Positions 28,501 through 36,460 are shown, counted from the stretch's first letter. The stretch: 64,000 bases of DNA from Janthinobacterium sp. 344 (GCF_900112025.1 NZ_FOKL01000003.1:248001-312000), one strand, 5' to 3'. The notes: generated from the sequence alone by a model not told the origin. A program made the numbers and translations.

Positions 28501-28744
28501 ACGGCTGCTCGCCGCCATGGCGCAAGGCCAGGCACAGATCTTGTGGCAGGTTCGGCGCGGACAAGCCGCAGAAGCGGTCGGCGTCGTCGATCAGGACCAG
28601 GCAGGCGTGCATCGCCTCATCGGACTGCGACTCCAGCGACAGCAGTAAATGTTCCAGGGCATGCGCCAGATCGACGCCAGCCGCGATGCTTCCCAGCGCA
28701 CTATGCTCGGCGTCCAGCAATGAAAGTATGTTGTTTGGCTGCAC
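25547..28744 (-). CDS. GAF/multi-PAS hybrid histidine kinase with two C-terminal receivers
   Basis: A soluble hybrid kinase of up to 1065 aa. In order: GAF-like domain (about 15-175), three PAS domains (about 185-295, 305-420, 445-560; HPDD in each), HisKA with phospho-His near 580 (SIGKLTGGVAHDFNNVLQII), HATPase (NMAINARDAMQKGG, GEGTGLGLSMAYGF), receivers with TDVVMPG and TDISLPTMSG. It is a paralogue of the upstream plus-strand kinase with one extra PAS domain. Its stop abuts that gene's stop: the hexamer TGATCA at 25544-25549 serves both. The start is a GTG at 28744 (GTG CAG CCA AAC), taken because the GAF region begins soon after it. Confidence 0.85.
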   Translation of the reverse strand: MQPNNILSLLDAEHSALGSIAAGVDLAHALEHLLLSLESQSDEAMHACLVLIDDADRFCGLSAPNLPQDLCLALRHGGEQPSPFSAAAFSGAPVYCGDITRDLQWSAGRMETMLHGYRAGWVAPVFGASGHILGVLGLLFQAPCHPTQPEIDLLALAARAASHVIERGQLEKSLRDSREHFHYAIELNTQVLWTADIDGKLDYVAQRWREWTGNSGLGTNWLESIHPDDIAQSLAAWSESVGSSQPFDAEMRVRRQDGQYRWVHSRAYCRQDESGNPVKWYGSCEDIDEHRQARNALLDSEAQFRSLASTMPNQAWLADANGATYWVNEQVCDYTGQSMQSLVDGGFRHCVHPDDQRATQQSWQRALAACCAYEYEFRMRGVSDGQYRWFLARALPLFDEAGKVLRWVGTNTDVQEQKNLLEKMAYLNSSLEVEMANRTADRDRMWRLSTDIMLVADMRGIIIAVNPAWTNILDRPEIESLGMDFISLVHPDDRMAALQDLSRLAHGAPTLRMENRYRRRDGGYRWISWTAVPAQKLIHAIGRDVTDEKDARLALVRSEQALLQAQKLESIGKLTGGVAHDFNNVLQIISGNLQLLKLTVADNPQAASRLDSAASAVERGAKLSSQLLAFARRQPLKPLVTDLGHLLRRMHELIRRALGEDIFEETFISDGLWHTLVDPNQMENVLLNMAINARDAMQKGGRLTFTLSNVTLDAAYASLHADVLAGQYVLLTITDTGHGMERDVIDQIFEPFFTTKREGEGTGLGLSMAYGFIRQSAGHIKVHSAPGAGTTFKIYLPRSLEKLAEPPPGLGGPVLGGGETILVVEDDAPVQQTVVDMLRGLGYDVLHADDGASALSLLRTGVAVDLLFTDVVMPGPVSSKQLAQQARLLLPELAVLYTSGYTHNAIMQDGKLDPGVELLSKPYRREDLARRLRHLLADRRLVGAPDPSGRRILLVEDNDDARGMTTEMLNMLGHTVHGVASAEDALPMLALPGLDVLVTDISLPTMSGLDLARHAREHWPRLEVIFASGHDWGASLMQDASARFLRKPFSLEELAGALKVRPPAD

Positions 28745-28911
28745 CGTGTCGATATGCGGATAACTGATGCCCGGAATATACCATGTGGCAACGCTTTTTG
28801 AGGGCGCATTGGAACGGTGTTTTATATTATTGCGCGCCCGGCTGCCACCCCCTGTTCCAGAGCAAGATGCCTATGCTAGAGTGTTGCCATCCTCTCAAGC
28901 GCCCCCATACC

Positions 28912-29811
28912 ATGTCCCTGTCCCCCTCGCTGATCACCACCGCCCTGCTCGCCTCGATCAACGGCGCCGTCGCCGCGCCCATGAGCCTCGACGCTTACCT
29001 GGCCCTCACCGGCCCCGCGCCCACCGCCCAGATCGCGTATGGCGCGGCGCCGTCGCAGTACGCGCAGCTGTTCCGCCCCGAAGGCAGCGGACCGTTCCCC
29101 GTCGTCGTGCTCGTGCATGGCGGCTGCTGGACGGTGGAGTTCGGCGGCATCACGCAGATGCGCAACGTGGCCGGCGCCCTCGCCGCGCAAGGCATCGCCG
29201 TGTGGAATGTGGAGTACCGCCGCGTGGATGAGCCGGGCGGCGGCTATCCGGGCACCTACCAGGACATGCACGCGGCGCTCGACAGCCTGCAGCGGCACGC
29301 GCCCCAGTACCAGCTCGACACGAACCGCATACTCGCCATGGGCCATTCGGCGGGCGGGCAGCTGGTGCAATGGATCGCCGGCCGCGAAAAGCTGCCGACG
29401 ACCAGCCCCCTGTATCGCGCACAGTATCTGCCGATCAAGAATATCCTCAGCCTGGGCGGCCTGGCCGACCTGCGCCACGAGAAAGACGTGATCAAGAACA
29501 GCTGCGAGCGCGACATCGCGCAACTGGCAGGCAGCGCCAGCATCGAACGGCCCGACATCTACAGCGACACCAACGCGGCCGACCTGCTGCCCAACGGCAG
29601 CCGCACCGTGCTGGCCACGGGCGAGCTCGACACCATCTCCCCGCCCCGCGTGGCGTACGACTACGCGGCCAGGGCGATCAAGGCCGGCGACCATGCGGAA
29701 GTGCTGATCCTGCCCGGCGCCAGCCACTACGACGAGATCGCGGCAAGCTCGAACGCGTGGCGCATGATCCTGCCGGTGATCCGGCAAATGCTGGGGATGG
29801 AGACGCAATGA
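28912..29811 (+). CDS. Secreted alpha/beta hydrolase (esterase/lipase-like)
   Basis: A 299-aa protein with a signal peptide (SLITTALLASINGAVAAP) and an alpha/beta hydrolase domain. The oxyanion-hole motif VLVHGGCWTV, the nucleophile elbow GHSAGGQLVQW (Ser near residue 147), an acid in ATGELDTISPP and the catalytic His in LPGASHYDEI are all visible. This is the carboxylesterase/BD-FAE-like arrangement; substrate unknown. The ATG at 28912 gives a good signal peptide. Its stop overlaps the next ATG by three bases, so the pair is translationally coupled. Confidence 0.85.
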   Translation: MSLSPSLITTALLASINGAVAAPMSLDAYLALTGPAPTAQIAYGAAPSQYAQLFRPEGSGPFPVVVLVHGGCWTVEFGGITQMRNVAGALAAQGIAVWNVEYRRVDEPGGGYPGTYQDMHAALDSLQRHAPQYQLDTNRILAMGHSAGGQLVQWIAGREKLPTTSPLYRAQYLPIKNILSLGGLADLRHEKDVIKNSCERDIAQLAGSASIERPDIYSDTNAADLLPNGSRTVLATGELDTISPPRVAYDYAARAIKAGDHAEVLILPGASHYDEIAASSNAWRMILPVIRQMLGMETQ

Positions 29812-30341
29812 AGCAAGTTATCGAGCAAGCTATCGAGCAAGCTATCGTCTTCGCCCTGCTGGCCGCATCGTCCGCCCTGGCCGTCGCCGCCGACGCCCCG
29901 TCGCTGGAAAGCGGCTTGCTGCATGCCATGCAGCTCAAGCCAGGCACGACCGAGCGCACGGGCACGTCCGGCAAGGCCATCGAGGCCTATGTGCGCGCGG
30001 GCCTGCTGGACAAGAAACCGAACCAGCGCTACGACTACACCGATTACTACCTGCTCAAGAAACCGGCAACCTTCCTCGGCCACGAACTGGTGCTGATCGA
30101 AGAGGAATACATCACGCAGTACATCGGCTGCTGCGTCAGCCCTGGCTTGGGCGTGACCGTGAAGGTGCGGGGCGGCACGCAGAACCTGGAAAAGTTTGCC
30201 CAGGCCCACCGTTGCACCCTGACCGACAACGTTGATCTGGCGCATGAACTGCGCGAGGTGGCGATCAAGAACAGGCTTCCCAAGGCGCACTATGCGTCCT
30301 TGAGCTGCCGCGAACGCGATGCGGAGCGGGAAACCAGCTAG
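29808..30341 (+). CDS. Secreted protein of unknown function coupled to the hydrolase
   Basis: A 177-aa protein with a signal peptide (IVFALLAASSALAVAADAP). The mature part contains YDYTDYYLLKKPATFLGHEL and a paired cysteine IGCCVSPG with further Cys in RCTLTD and LSCRERD. I do not recognise the family. It starts in an ATGA overlap with the hydrolase gene, suggesting a shared role. The coding start region holds two tandem copies of a 12-base word at 29820-29843, encoding IEQAIEQA, which lengthens the N-terminal region of the signal peptide. Confidence 0.65.
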   Translation: MKQVIEQAIEQAIVFALLAASSALAVAADAPSLESGLLHAMQLKPGTTERTGTSGKAIEAYVRAGLLDKKPNQRYDYTDYYLLKKPATFLGHELVLIEEEYITQYIGCCVSPGLGVTVKVRGGTQNLEKFAQAHRCTLTDNVDLAHELREVAIKNRLPKAHYASLSCRERDAERETS

Positions 30342-30365
30342 TTGCCGGACAGCTAGTTGCCGGAC
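30336..30365. repeat. 15-bp tandem duplication across a stop codon
   Basis: Two perfect copies of AGCTAGTTGCCGGAC (30336-30350 and 30351-30365). The TAG stop of the preceding gene lies in the first copy, so the duplication repeats the stop codon just downstream. Confidence 0.9.
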
Positions 30366-30462
30366 AATAGCCGCGCGAAAGCGGGAAAGGTCGGCCGCTT
30401 ACGGCTTGTTGTATATTCTGCATGGAGGTGCTACGCCAGGCACGCCATCCGAAAGGAAAAGT

Positions 30463-30573
30463 ATGAATCTCAGCGCTTTTTTTCTGGTCCTCATTTCATG
30501 GCTGACGACAGGTTTTGCCTGGAAGCGGATTTTTCGCAACGCTATCATTGGCTGGTCAGTGCTGCATAGATGA
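30463..30573 (+). CDS. Possible small membrane protein (36 aa)
   Basis: ATG after GAAAGGAAAAGT starts a 36-residue frame with one predicted transmembrane helix (LSAFFLVLISWLTTGFAW) and a basic tail. The local base composition is lower in GC than the neighbours (I count 29 G/C in 60 bases at 30481-30540). It sits 28 bases before a VOC gene. No family recognised; it could be a chance frame. Confidence 0.3.
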   Translation: MNLSAFFLVLISWLTTGFAWKRIFRNAIIGWSVLHR

Positions 30574-30601
30574 CAAGCCGGGCAAGGCATGGAGGAACGA
30601 T

Positions 30602-30952
30602 ATGCAGGTCAAGCGAATAGTCGCCAATTTTTCCGCGCCGGATCTGGAACTGGCCCGGTCTTTCTATCAAGACATATTAGGCCTGGACCTGCTGATGGAC
30701 CATGGCTGGATCAGAACGTATGGTTTGCACGCCACGATGGACGTCCAGCTGAGCTTCGCGACGCAAGGAGGCTCAAACACGGCCGTGCCTGACCTGTCGA
30801 TCGAAGTCGATGACGTGGATGGCGCATGGACACGCATGTCTGCTGCAGGCTTTGCCATTGAATATGGCCCTGCCGATGAACCCTGGGGCGTCAGGCGCTT
30901 CTACGTGCGCGACCCTTTCGACAAGCTCATTAATATTCTCTCGCACACATAG
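30602..30952 (+). CDS. VOC (glyoxalase/bleomycin-resistance) family protein
   Basis: A 116-aa single-unit VOC protein: ANFSAPDLELARSFYQDILG at the N-terminus, EVDDVDGAWTRMSAAGF in the middle and GVRRFYVRDPFDKLINIL at the end, the usual beta-alpha-beta-beta-beta pattern. Members are dioxygenases, isomerases or antibiotic-binding proteins; the role here is unknown. The ATG at 30602 follows a strong GGAGGAACGAT site. Confidence 0.8.
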   Translation: MQVKRIVANFSAPDLELARSFYQDILGLDLLMDHGWIRTYGLHATMDVQLSFATQGGSNTAVPDLSIEVDDVDGAWTRMSAAGFAIEYGPADEPWGVRRFYVRDPFDKLINILSHT

Positions 30953-30961
30953 ACACAGATC

Positions 30962-30990
30962 GAGAGATAGAGAGATAGAGAGATAGAGAG
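30962..30990. repeat. 8-bp microsatellite
   Basis: About 3.6 copies of GAGAGATA just after the VOC gene stop codon, in the gap before the convergent AHSA1-like gene. The length of such tracts often varies between strains; no coding sequence is crossed. Confidence 0.85.
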
Positions 30991-31112
30991 CGACAGTCTG
31001 TCAACAAGCGCCAGACAGAAGGCCGAGACGACTAGGCCCAAGCCCCCAACCCAGGCGCCCCGGGCCTAGCGACTGCGGCCCGCCGTTCCAAGCCTTTAAT
31101 ACAACTACAAAC

Positions 31113-31643
31113 TCACTGCACACGCGCCAGATACTGCGCCAGCTGCCCAAACGTCGCCTTGAACCCCTCCTTCATCGACTCAAACCCCTGCTTGAACGTC
31201 TCATGCTGCTCATCCGTCGCCTTGTGCGGCGTGGAGCGCAAGGTCATCGTCGTCTTGCCGTTTTCCTCCGTGAGGGTCATGGTGTTGAACGATTCCAGCG
31301 GCCAGGTGGCGCTGACGGGATGCTGCACGGGGTTGCCCTGCTGGTCGGCAAACGACAGGATCGAGACGATCTTTTCCGGCGCCTCGATCTGCTGATAGGT
31401 GAACTTGCCCCACATCTCGTAGCCATTGTCGGCGCGCATGCCGTAGTGGAAGACGCCGCCCGGGCGCAAATCCAGCGCCAGCACGCTCAGCTCAAACCCC
31501 ACGGGGCCCCACCATTGGGCCAGGCGCTCCGGCTCGACCCACGATTGAAACACCAGTTCGCGCGGCGCGTCGAACGTGTGCGTGATGACAAAGTCGCTGC
31601 TGTCGCGGTGCTGTCCTTCTTGCTTCTGCTCTGCTGTGCTCAT
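31113..31643 (-). CDS. SRPBCC/AHSA1 family protein
   Basis: A 176-aa START-like fold protein: FVITHTFDAPRELVFQSWVEPERLAQWWGP at the start and GTTMTL-like strands later, with a long C-terminal helix (FKQGFESMKEGFKATFGQLAQYLARV). This is the activator-of-Hsp90-ATPase-1-like family common in bacteria, which probably binds hydrophobic ligands. It is divergent from the marR gene across 139 bases that hold the likely MarR operator, so it may be co-regulated; that is inference. Confidence 0.82.
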   Translation of the reverse strand: MSTAEQKQEGQHRDSSDFVITHTFDAPRELVFQSWVEPERLAQWWGPVGFELSVLALDLRPGGVFHYGMRADNGYEMWGKFTYQQIEAPEKIVSILSFADQQGNPVQHPVSATWPLESFNTMTLTEENGKTTMTLRSTPHKATDEQHETFKQGFESMKEGFKATFGQLAQYLARVQ

Positions 31644-31748
31644 ACCTTCTCCTCATTGGCGTGCTTGGGGTGGACTGGCACCTAATGTACCAGTGCGGTC
31701 GAAAAACGGAAAGGCCTGCACGGGTTGCAAGACAGCATGCTAAAATAT

Positions 31749-31766
31749 TAGTTCGATACCTAACTA
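31749..31766. promoter_or_regulatory. Candidate MarR operator
   Basis: An inverted repeat TAGTT-N8-AACTA in an AT-rich patch 17 bases upstream of the marR ATG. Its size and AT-rich half-sites are typical of MarR-family autoregulatory operators. It overlaps the expected promoter of the efflux operon. Confidence 0.5.
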
Positions 31767-31782
31767 TTAGACGACTCACTTT

Positions 31783-32238
31783 ATGACTTCTATCGAAGAG
31801 CGCTTCTCCGCCGCGCTGCACAAGACGGCGCGGGGCTGGCGCCATGCCATCGACCGGCGCCTGAAAGACCTGGACCTGGGGCAAGCAAGCTGGATGTGCA
31901 TCGCCATGATCGCCAAATCGCCGCAACCGCCCTCGCAAAGCGAACTGGCGCACCTGCTGGGGGTGGAAAATCCCACCATGGTGTCGATGCTGGACCGGCT
32001 CGTGAAATCGGGCTTCGTGCAGCGCCAGCCCTCCGAAACGGACCGCCGCGTGAAACTGGTGGTGCTCACCGAGGCGGGCATGCGCGTGTATGACACAGTG
32101 CGCAAGGAAGCCGATGGCTTCCGCAAGGAGCTGCTGCAAGGCATCAACCCGGCGCAGCTGCTGGCCGCCACCGAGCTGCTCGAAGCGCTGCAGCGCACGA
32201 CGGAAATCGGCGGCACGGACCAGGGTGGATGTGCCTGA
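31783..32238 (+). CDS. MarR-family transcriptional regulator
   Basis: A 151-aa winged-helix regulator. The DNA-binding core is SQSELAHLLGVENPTMVSMLDRLVKSGFVQR with the wing SETDRRVKLVVLTEAG. It heads an operon with an EmrB-type transporter, outer-membrane channel and EmrA-type adaptor, so it most likely represses this pump and responds to its substrates. Its stop overlaps the transporter start (TGATG). Confidence 0.92.
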   Translation: MTSIEERFSAALHKTARGWRHAIDRRLKDLDLGQASWMCIAMIAKSPQPPSQSELAHLLGVENPTMVSMLDRLVKSGFVQRQPSETDRRVKLVVLTEAGMRVYDTVRKEADGFRKELLQGINPAQLLAATELLEALQRTTEIGGTDQGGCA

Positions 32239-33812
32239 TGAGTTCCGCCTCCGCCTCTGCTACAGCGGCCCTGCCCGCTTCACAGGATCCCACCCTGAAC
32301 CGGCGCATGATCACGATATCGATCATGCTCGCCACCATCATCCAGGCGCTCGACGGCACCATCGCCAACGTCGCCCTGCCCCACATGCAGGGCAGCCTGT
32401 CCGCCTCGCAAGACCAGATCACCTGGGTCCTGACCTCCTTCATCGTCGCCGCCGCCATCGCCACGCCGCTGACGGGCTGGCTGTGCGACCGCTACGGCCA
32501 GAAAAACACCTTCCTCGTCTCCGTCGCCGGCTTTACGCTCGCTTCCGTGCTGTGCGGCCTGTCGGGCACCCTGTCCGAGATCGTCGCCGCGCGCCTGCTG
32601 CAGGGCGTGTTCGGCGCGGCGCTGGTGCCACTGTCGCAGGCGGTCTTGCTCGACATCAACCCGCGCGAAAAGCACGGCTCGGCCATGGCCATCTGGGGCA
32701 TGGGCGTGATGATCGGCCCCATCCTGGGCCCGACCTTGGGCGGCTGGCTGACGGACAGCTACAGCTGGCGCTGGGTCTTCTTCATCAACATCCCCATCGG
32801 CGCCATGGCCTTCTACGGCATCTGGCGCTACATCCGCAAGGATGCGCCGAAGGGCCGCATGAACTTTGACCTGTTCGGCTTCACCACCCTGAGCCTGTCC
32901 ATCGGCGCGCTGCAGATGCTGCTGGACCGGGGCGAGCAGAATGACTGGTTTTCGTCGACGGAAACGTGGATCGAAGCCATCGTGCTGGCCATGAGCCTGT
33001 GCTACTTCATCGCGCACACGGCGCTGCGCCCGGCCGGCAAGTCCTTCCTCGACTACCGCCTGTTGAAAAACTCGAACTATGTGAGCGGCCTGCTGTTCAT
33101 CTTCATCGTCGGCCTGGTGCTGTTCGCCACCCGCGCGCTGACGCCATCGATGCTGCAGGGCTTGATGAATTACCCGGCGGCCATTGCCGGCCTGGTGACG
33201 GCGCCCAGCGGCCTGGGCACCATGATGGCCATGCTGATAGTCGGCAAGCTGACGGGCAAGATCGACACGCGCATCCTGCTCGGCGTGGGCTTTTCCATCA
33301 CGGCGTTTTCGCTGTGGCAGATGGCCAATTTCACCCTGGACCTGGTTCCCAAGACGGTCGTGTGGAACGGCATCATCCAGGGCATCGGCCTGGGGCTCGT
33401 GTTCGTGCCATTGAGCGCGGCCACCTTCGCCACCCTGTCGCCCGAGATGCGCGCGGAAGGCACGGCGATTTACAGCCTGGTGCGCAACATCGGCAGCAGC
33501 ATCGGCATCGCCCTCGTGCAAACCTTGTTGGTGCGCAATACGCAGATCGCCCATGCCTCGTTGACGGAACACATCACTATCGCCAATCCGGCCCTGCACG
33601 ACCCCGCCATCGCCAGCGTCTACAACCTGGGCACCGGCACGGGCATGGCGGCGCTGAACGGCGAGATCACGCGGCAAGCCTCGATGATCGCCTACCTCGA
33701 TGACTTCTGGTTGATGATGTGGCTGACCATCCTCGTGCTGCCGCTGCTGCTCCTGATCAAACCCCCACAAAAGAATGCGCCTGTCGTGGTCGACCACGCG
33801 GCGATGGAGTAA
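32238..33812 (+). CDS. DHA2-family multidrug transporter (EmrB/QacA type)
   Basis: Inner-membrane drug:H+ antiporter of about 524 aa with 14 helices. The motif QALDGTIANVALPHMQGSLSA is typical of DHA2 members, motif A is WLCDRYGQKNTF, and motif C-like GVMIGPILGPTLGGWLTD marks an antiporter. The start at 32238 overlaps the marR stop and has AGGGTGG nine bases before it; 32229 is an alternative. With the OMF and EmrA genes it forms a tripartite efflux pump spanning both membranes. Confidence 0.92.
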   Translation: MSSASASATAALPASQDPTLNRRMITISIMLATIIQALDGTIANVALPHMQGSLSASQDQITWVLTSFIVAAAIATPLTGWLCDRYGQKNTFLVSVAGFTLASVLCGLSGTLSEIVAARLLQGVFGAALVPLSQAVLLDINPREKHGSAMAIWGMGVMIGPILGPTLGGWLTDSYSWRWVFFINIPIGAMAFYGIWRYIRKDAPKGRMNFDLFGFTTLSLSIGALQMLLDRGEQNDWFSSTETWIEAIVLAMSLCYFIAHTALRPAGKSFLDYRLLKNSNYVSGLLFIFIVGLVLFATRALTPSMLQGLMNYPAAIAGLVTAPSGLGTMMAMLIVGKLTGKIDTRILLGVGFSITAFSLWQMANFTLDLVPKTVVWNGIIQGIGLGLVFVPLSAATFATLSPEMRAEGTAIYSLVRNIGSSIGIALVQTLLVRNTQIAHASLTEHITIANPALHDPAIASVYNLGTGTGMAALNGEITRQASMIAYLDDFWLMMWLTILVLPLLLLIKPPQKNAPVVVDHAAME

Positions 33813-33817
33813 CCACC

Positions 33818-35260
33818 ATGCGAACCAACATGAAACTTTCCCTTACCGTACTCGCGTTGAGTCTGGCCCTCGCCGGCTGCGCCAGCATTCCACCCGACAC
33901 GCAACAGTTGCCGCAGCAAGACCTGGCCAAGGTGCAATTGGCGGCCGACCTTCACTTGGCCAGCGAAGGCTGGCCGGCCGCCCGCTGGTGGCACCAGTTC
34001 CAGGATGATCAGCTGAGCCAGCTGATCGACACGGCGCTATCGGCCAGCCCCAGCCTGGACGTGGCGAATGCCCGCATCGGCTCGGCCCTGTCCGCCTTCG
34101 ATGCACAGCATGCGCAGCGCGGTCCCAGGGTGGACCTGGACGCCAATGCCAACCGCCAGCGCTACTCGGGCAATGGCCTGATGCCGGCCCCCATCGGCGG
34201 CAATGTCTACAATGAAGTCACCGTGGGCGTGCAAGCCCATTACGACCTGGACTGGTGGGGCAGGCACAAGGCGCAGATCGCCGCCAGCCTGGGCGAAGTC
34301 AATGCGCGGCGCGCCGAATATGCGATGGCGGAACAGATGCTGGCGGCCGAGATCGCCCGCCACTACTTCAGCATGCAAAATGGCTGGGCGCGCATGGACA
34401 ACCTGCAGGCGCTGGTCGAGCTGCAGCGCCAGCTGGTGCTGGACAAGGAAAAACGCATCGCCAACGGCCTCGGCGTCAGCGACGACCATCTGTCCGCGCA
34501 AACACGCCTGAGCCTGCTGCAGCAACAAATTGCGCTGCTGGAAACGCAGGTCGTCACGGAGCGCGAAGCCTTGCGCGCGCTGCTCGGTGCGGATGCGAGC
34601 GCTTTGACCAGCTTGCGGCCGGCACAGGCGCAAGCGCTGCCGCACGCCCTGCCCGGCAAGCTGGGCATGGAATTGCTGGCGCGCCGGCCCGACTTGCAGG
34701 CGGCGCGCTGGCGCGTGCAGGCATCGCTGAGCAACATCGAGGCGGCGCAGGCGGCGTTCTATCCCGATATCGACCTGGGCGCCTCGTTCGGCCTCGATGC
34801 GATCAAGCTGGGCAAGCTGCTGCAGTCCGGCAGCCGCACCCTGTTCATTGGTCCCGCCTTGTCGCTGCCCCTGTTCGACAGCGGCCGGCTGCAGGCGCAG
34901 CTCGGTGGCGCGCGCAGCGAACGCAACGCGCTGATCGCCGACTACAACCAGAACGTCTTCAACGTGGTGCGCGACGTGGCGCAGGCGGGCGCCAGGGTGC
35001 AGGGCGTGGAAAACCAGCTGCGCCTGCAGCAGGAAAACCTGCGCGCCAGCGAGGCGCAGCTGCGCAACGCGCATGCCCGCATGCAACAGGGCCTGGCCGA
35101 CCGGGCCAGCCAGCTCAACGCGGAAATGACCGTGCGCGGCCAGGTCGACCTGGGCATGCAGCTGCAAAACCAGCGCCAGAACGCGGAAATCAACCTGAAC
35201 GTGGCGCTGGGCGGCGGCTACCGGGGCAGCAGCGATTTTACGGCCAGCGCCCAACAATAA
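33818..35260 (+). CDS. Outer-membrane efflux channel lipoprotein (NodT/TolC-like)
   Basis: A 480-aa RND/EmrAB-type outer-membrane factor. The signal peptide ends in the lipobox ALAGC. Two outer-membrane-efflux repeats follow: the first around WWHQFQDDQLSQLIDTAL and VANARIGSALSAFDAQ, the second around LLARRPDLQAARWRVQASLS and FPALSLPLFDSG-like sequence (IGPALSLPLFDSGRLQAQL). Long helices at the C-terminus form the periplasmic tunnel. It follows the transporter by five bases and precedes the adaptor gene. Confidence 0.92.
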   Translation: MRTNMKLSLTVLALSLALAGCASIPPDTQQLPQQDLAKVQLAADLHLASEGWPAARWWHQFQDDQLSQLIDTALSASPSLDVANARIGSALSAFDAQHAQRGPRVDLDANANRQRYSGNGLMPAPIGGNVYNEVTVGVQAHYDLDWWGRHKAQIAASLGEVNARRAEYAMAEQMLAAEIARHYFSMQNGWARMDNLQALVELQRQLVLDKEKRIANGLGVSDDHLSAQTRLSLLQQQIALLETQVVTEREALRALLGADASALTSLRPAQAQALPHALPGKLGMELLARRPDLQAARWRVQASLSNIEAAQAAFYPDIDLGASFGLDAIKLGKLLQSGSRTLFIGPALSLPLFDSGRLQAQLGGARSERNALIADYNQNVFNVVRDVAQAGARVQGVENQLRLQQENLRASEAQLRNAHARMQQGLADRASQLNAEMTVRGQVDLGMQLQNQRQNAEINLNVALGGGYRGSSDFTASAQQ

Positions 35261-35290
35261 AAAATCCACCATTTGACTACGGAACACATC

Positions 35291-36460
35291 ATGAGCAGCG
35301 ATAACACCACCACCGCCCCTTCCACAGAACAGCCGGGCAAGCGCAAGACCGTCCTCATCGCCATCACGGCCGCCTTTCTCGTGGCCGGCGTGGCCTGGGG
35401 CGCCTACTACCAGCTGGTGCTGGCCAGGGAAGAAGTCACGGACAATGCCTATGTGGGCGGCAATATGGTCACCCTGTCCGCGCAAGTGACGGGCAACGTC
35501 GACGCCATCCGCGCCGACGAAACGCAAATGGTGAAGGCGGGCGCGCCCCTGATCACCCTGAACGGCATCGACGCGGACCTGGCGCTGCGCCAGGCGCAGG
35601 CACGCCTGGGCAACATCGTGCGCCAGGAGCGCGAGCGCTATGCCAGCGTGGCGCAGTACGACGCCGTCATCGAGCAGCGCCGCCTGGCCCTGGCCACGGC
35701 GCAGGGCAACCTGGCGCGCCGCGCGCCGCTGGCGGCGGACCACACGATCTCGGGCGAAGACCTGGTTCATGCGAAACAGGCCGTCGACGACGCCAAAGCG
35801 GCCTTGATCGTGGCGCAGCGCCAGGCCGAGTCCGCCAAATCGGGCGTGGACGGCGTGACCCTGGCCAGCCATCCGGCCGTGCTGTCGGCCAAGGGCGACG
35901 TGCTGCAGGCGTGGCTGGCCGTGCGCCGCAATGCCGTGGTCGCGCCCGTCTCGGGCTATGTGGCCAAGCGCAGCGTGCAGCTGGGCACGCACGTCACGCC
36001 GGGCACGCCCCTGATGTCCATCGTGCCGCTGGACCAGCTGTGGGTTGACGCCAACTTCAAGGAATCGGAATTGCGCAACATCCGCGTGGGCCAGGCGGCC
36101 AGCATCGAGACGGACTTGTATGGCAGCAAGGTGGTGTATCACGGCAAGGTGCTGGGCATGTCGGCCGGCACGGGCAGCGCGTTTTCCCTGCTGCCGGCGC
36201 AAAATGCCACGGGCAACTGGATCAAGGTGGTGCAGCGCGTGCCCGTGCGCATCACGCTCGATCCGAAGGAACTGGCCGCCCACCCGCTGCGCATCGGCCT
36301 GTCGACCACGGTGACGGTCGATACCAGCCATGGCGAGGGCGCGACGCTGGACCAGCCGATGGTCGCCTCGACTGTCTACACCACCAAGGCGCTGAGCCAG
36401 CCCGTGGACGAGGCGGAGAAGATGGCCGATGCGATTATTGCGCAAAACCTCGCCCACTGA
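35291..36460 (+). CDS. Membrane-fusion adaptor (EmrA/HlyD type)
   Basis: A 389-aa periplasmic adaptor with one N-terminal TM helix (TVLIAITAAFLVAGVAWGAYY). The biotinyl-lipoyl halves are EEVTDNAYVGGNMVTLSAQV and APVSGYVAKRSVQLG, with a helical hairpin between, then a beta-barrel (LWVDANFKESELRNIRVGQ). It joins the EmrB-like pump to the outer-membrane channel. The ATG at 35291 is preferred; a TTG at 35273 is in frame. It is the last gene of the efflux operon, followed by a cluster of palindromic repeats. Confidence 0.92.
   Translation: MSSDNTTTAPSTEQPGKRKTVLIAITAAFLVAGVAWGAYYQLVLAREEVTDNAYVGGNMVTLSAQVTGNVDAIRADETQMVKAGAPLITLNGIDADLALRQAQARLGNIVRQERERYASVAQYDAVIEQRRLALATAQGNLARRAPLAADHTISGEDLVHAKQAVDDAKAALIVAQRQAESAKSGVDGVTLASHPAVLSAKGDVLQAWLAVRRNAVVAPVSGYVAKRSVQLGTHVTPGTPLMSIVPLDQLWVDANFKESELRNIRVGQAASIETDLYGSKVVYHGKVLGMSAGTGSAFSLLPAQNATGNWIKVVQRVPVRITLDPKELAAHPLRIGLSTTVTVDTSHGEGATLDQPMVASTVYTTKALSQPVDEAEKMADAIIAQNLAH

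Noticed and set aside
25655-28648. A 997-residue open frame on the plus strand, opposite the hybrid kinase gene
   Set aside because: Its product is rich in His, Gln, Arg and Ala with no domain, a usual by-product of high-GC coding sequence read on the other strand. The minus-strand kinase has complete domains.
30962-30990. Possible CRISPR-like or repeat array
   Set aside because: It is only an 8-base microsatellite with no spacers and no cas genes nearby.
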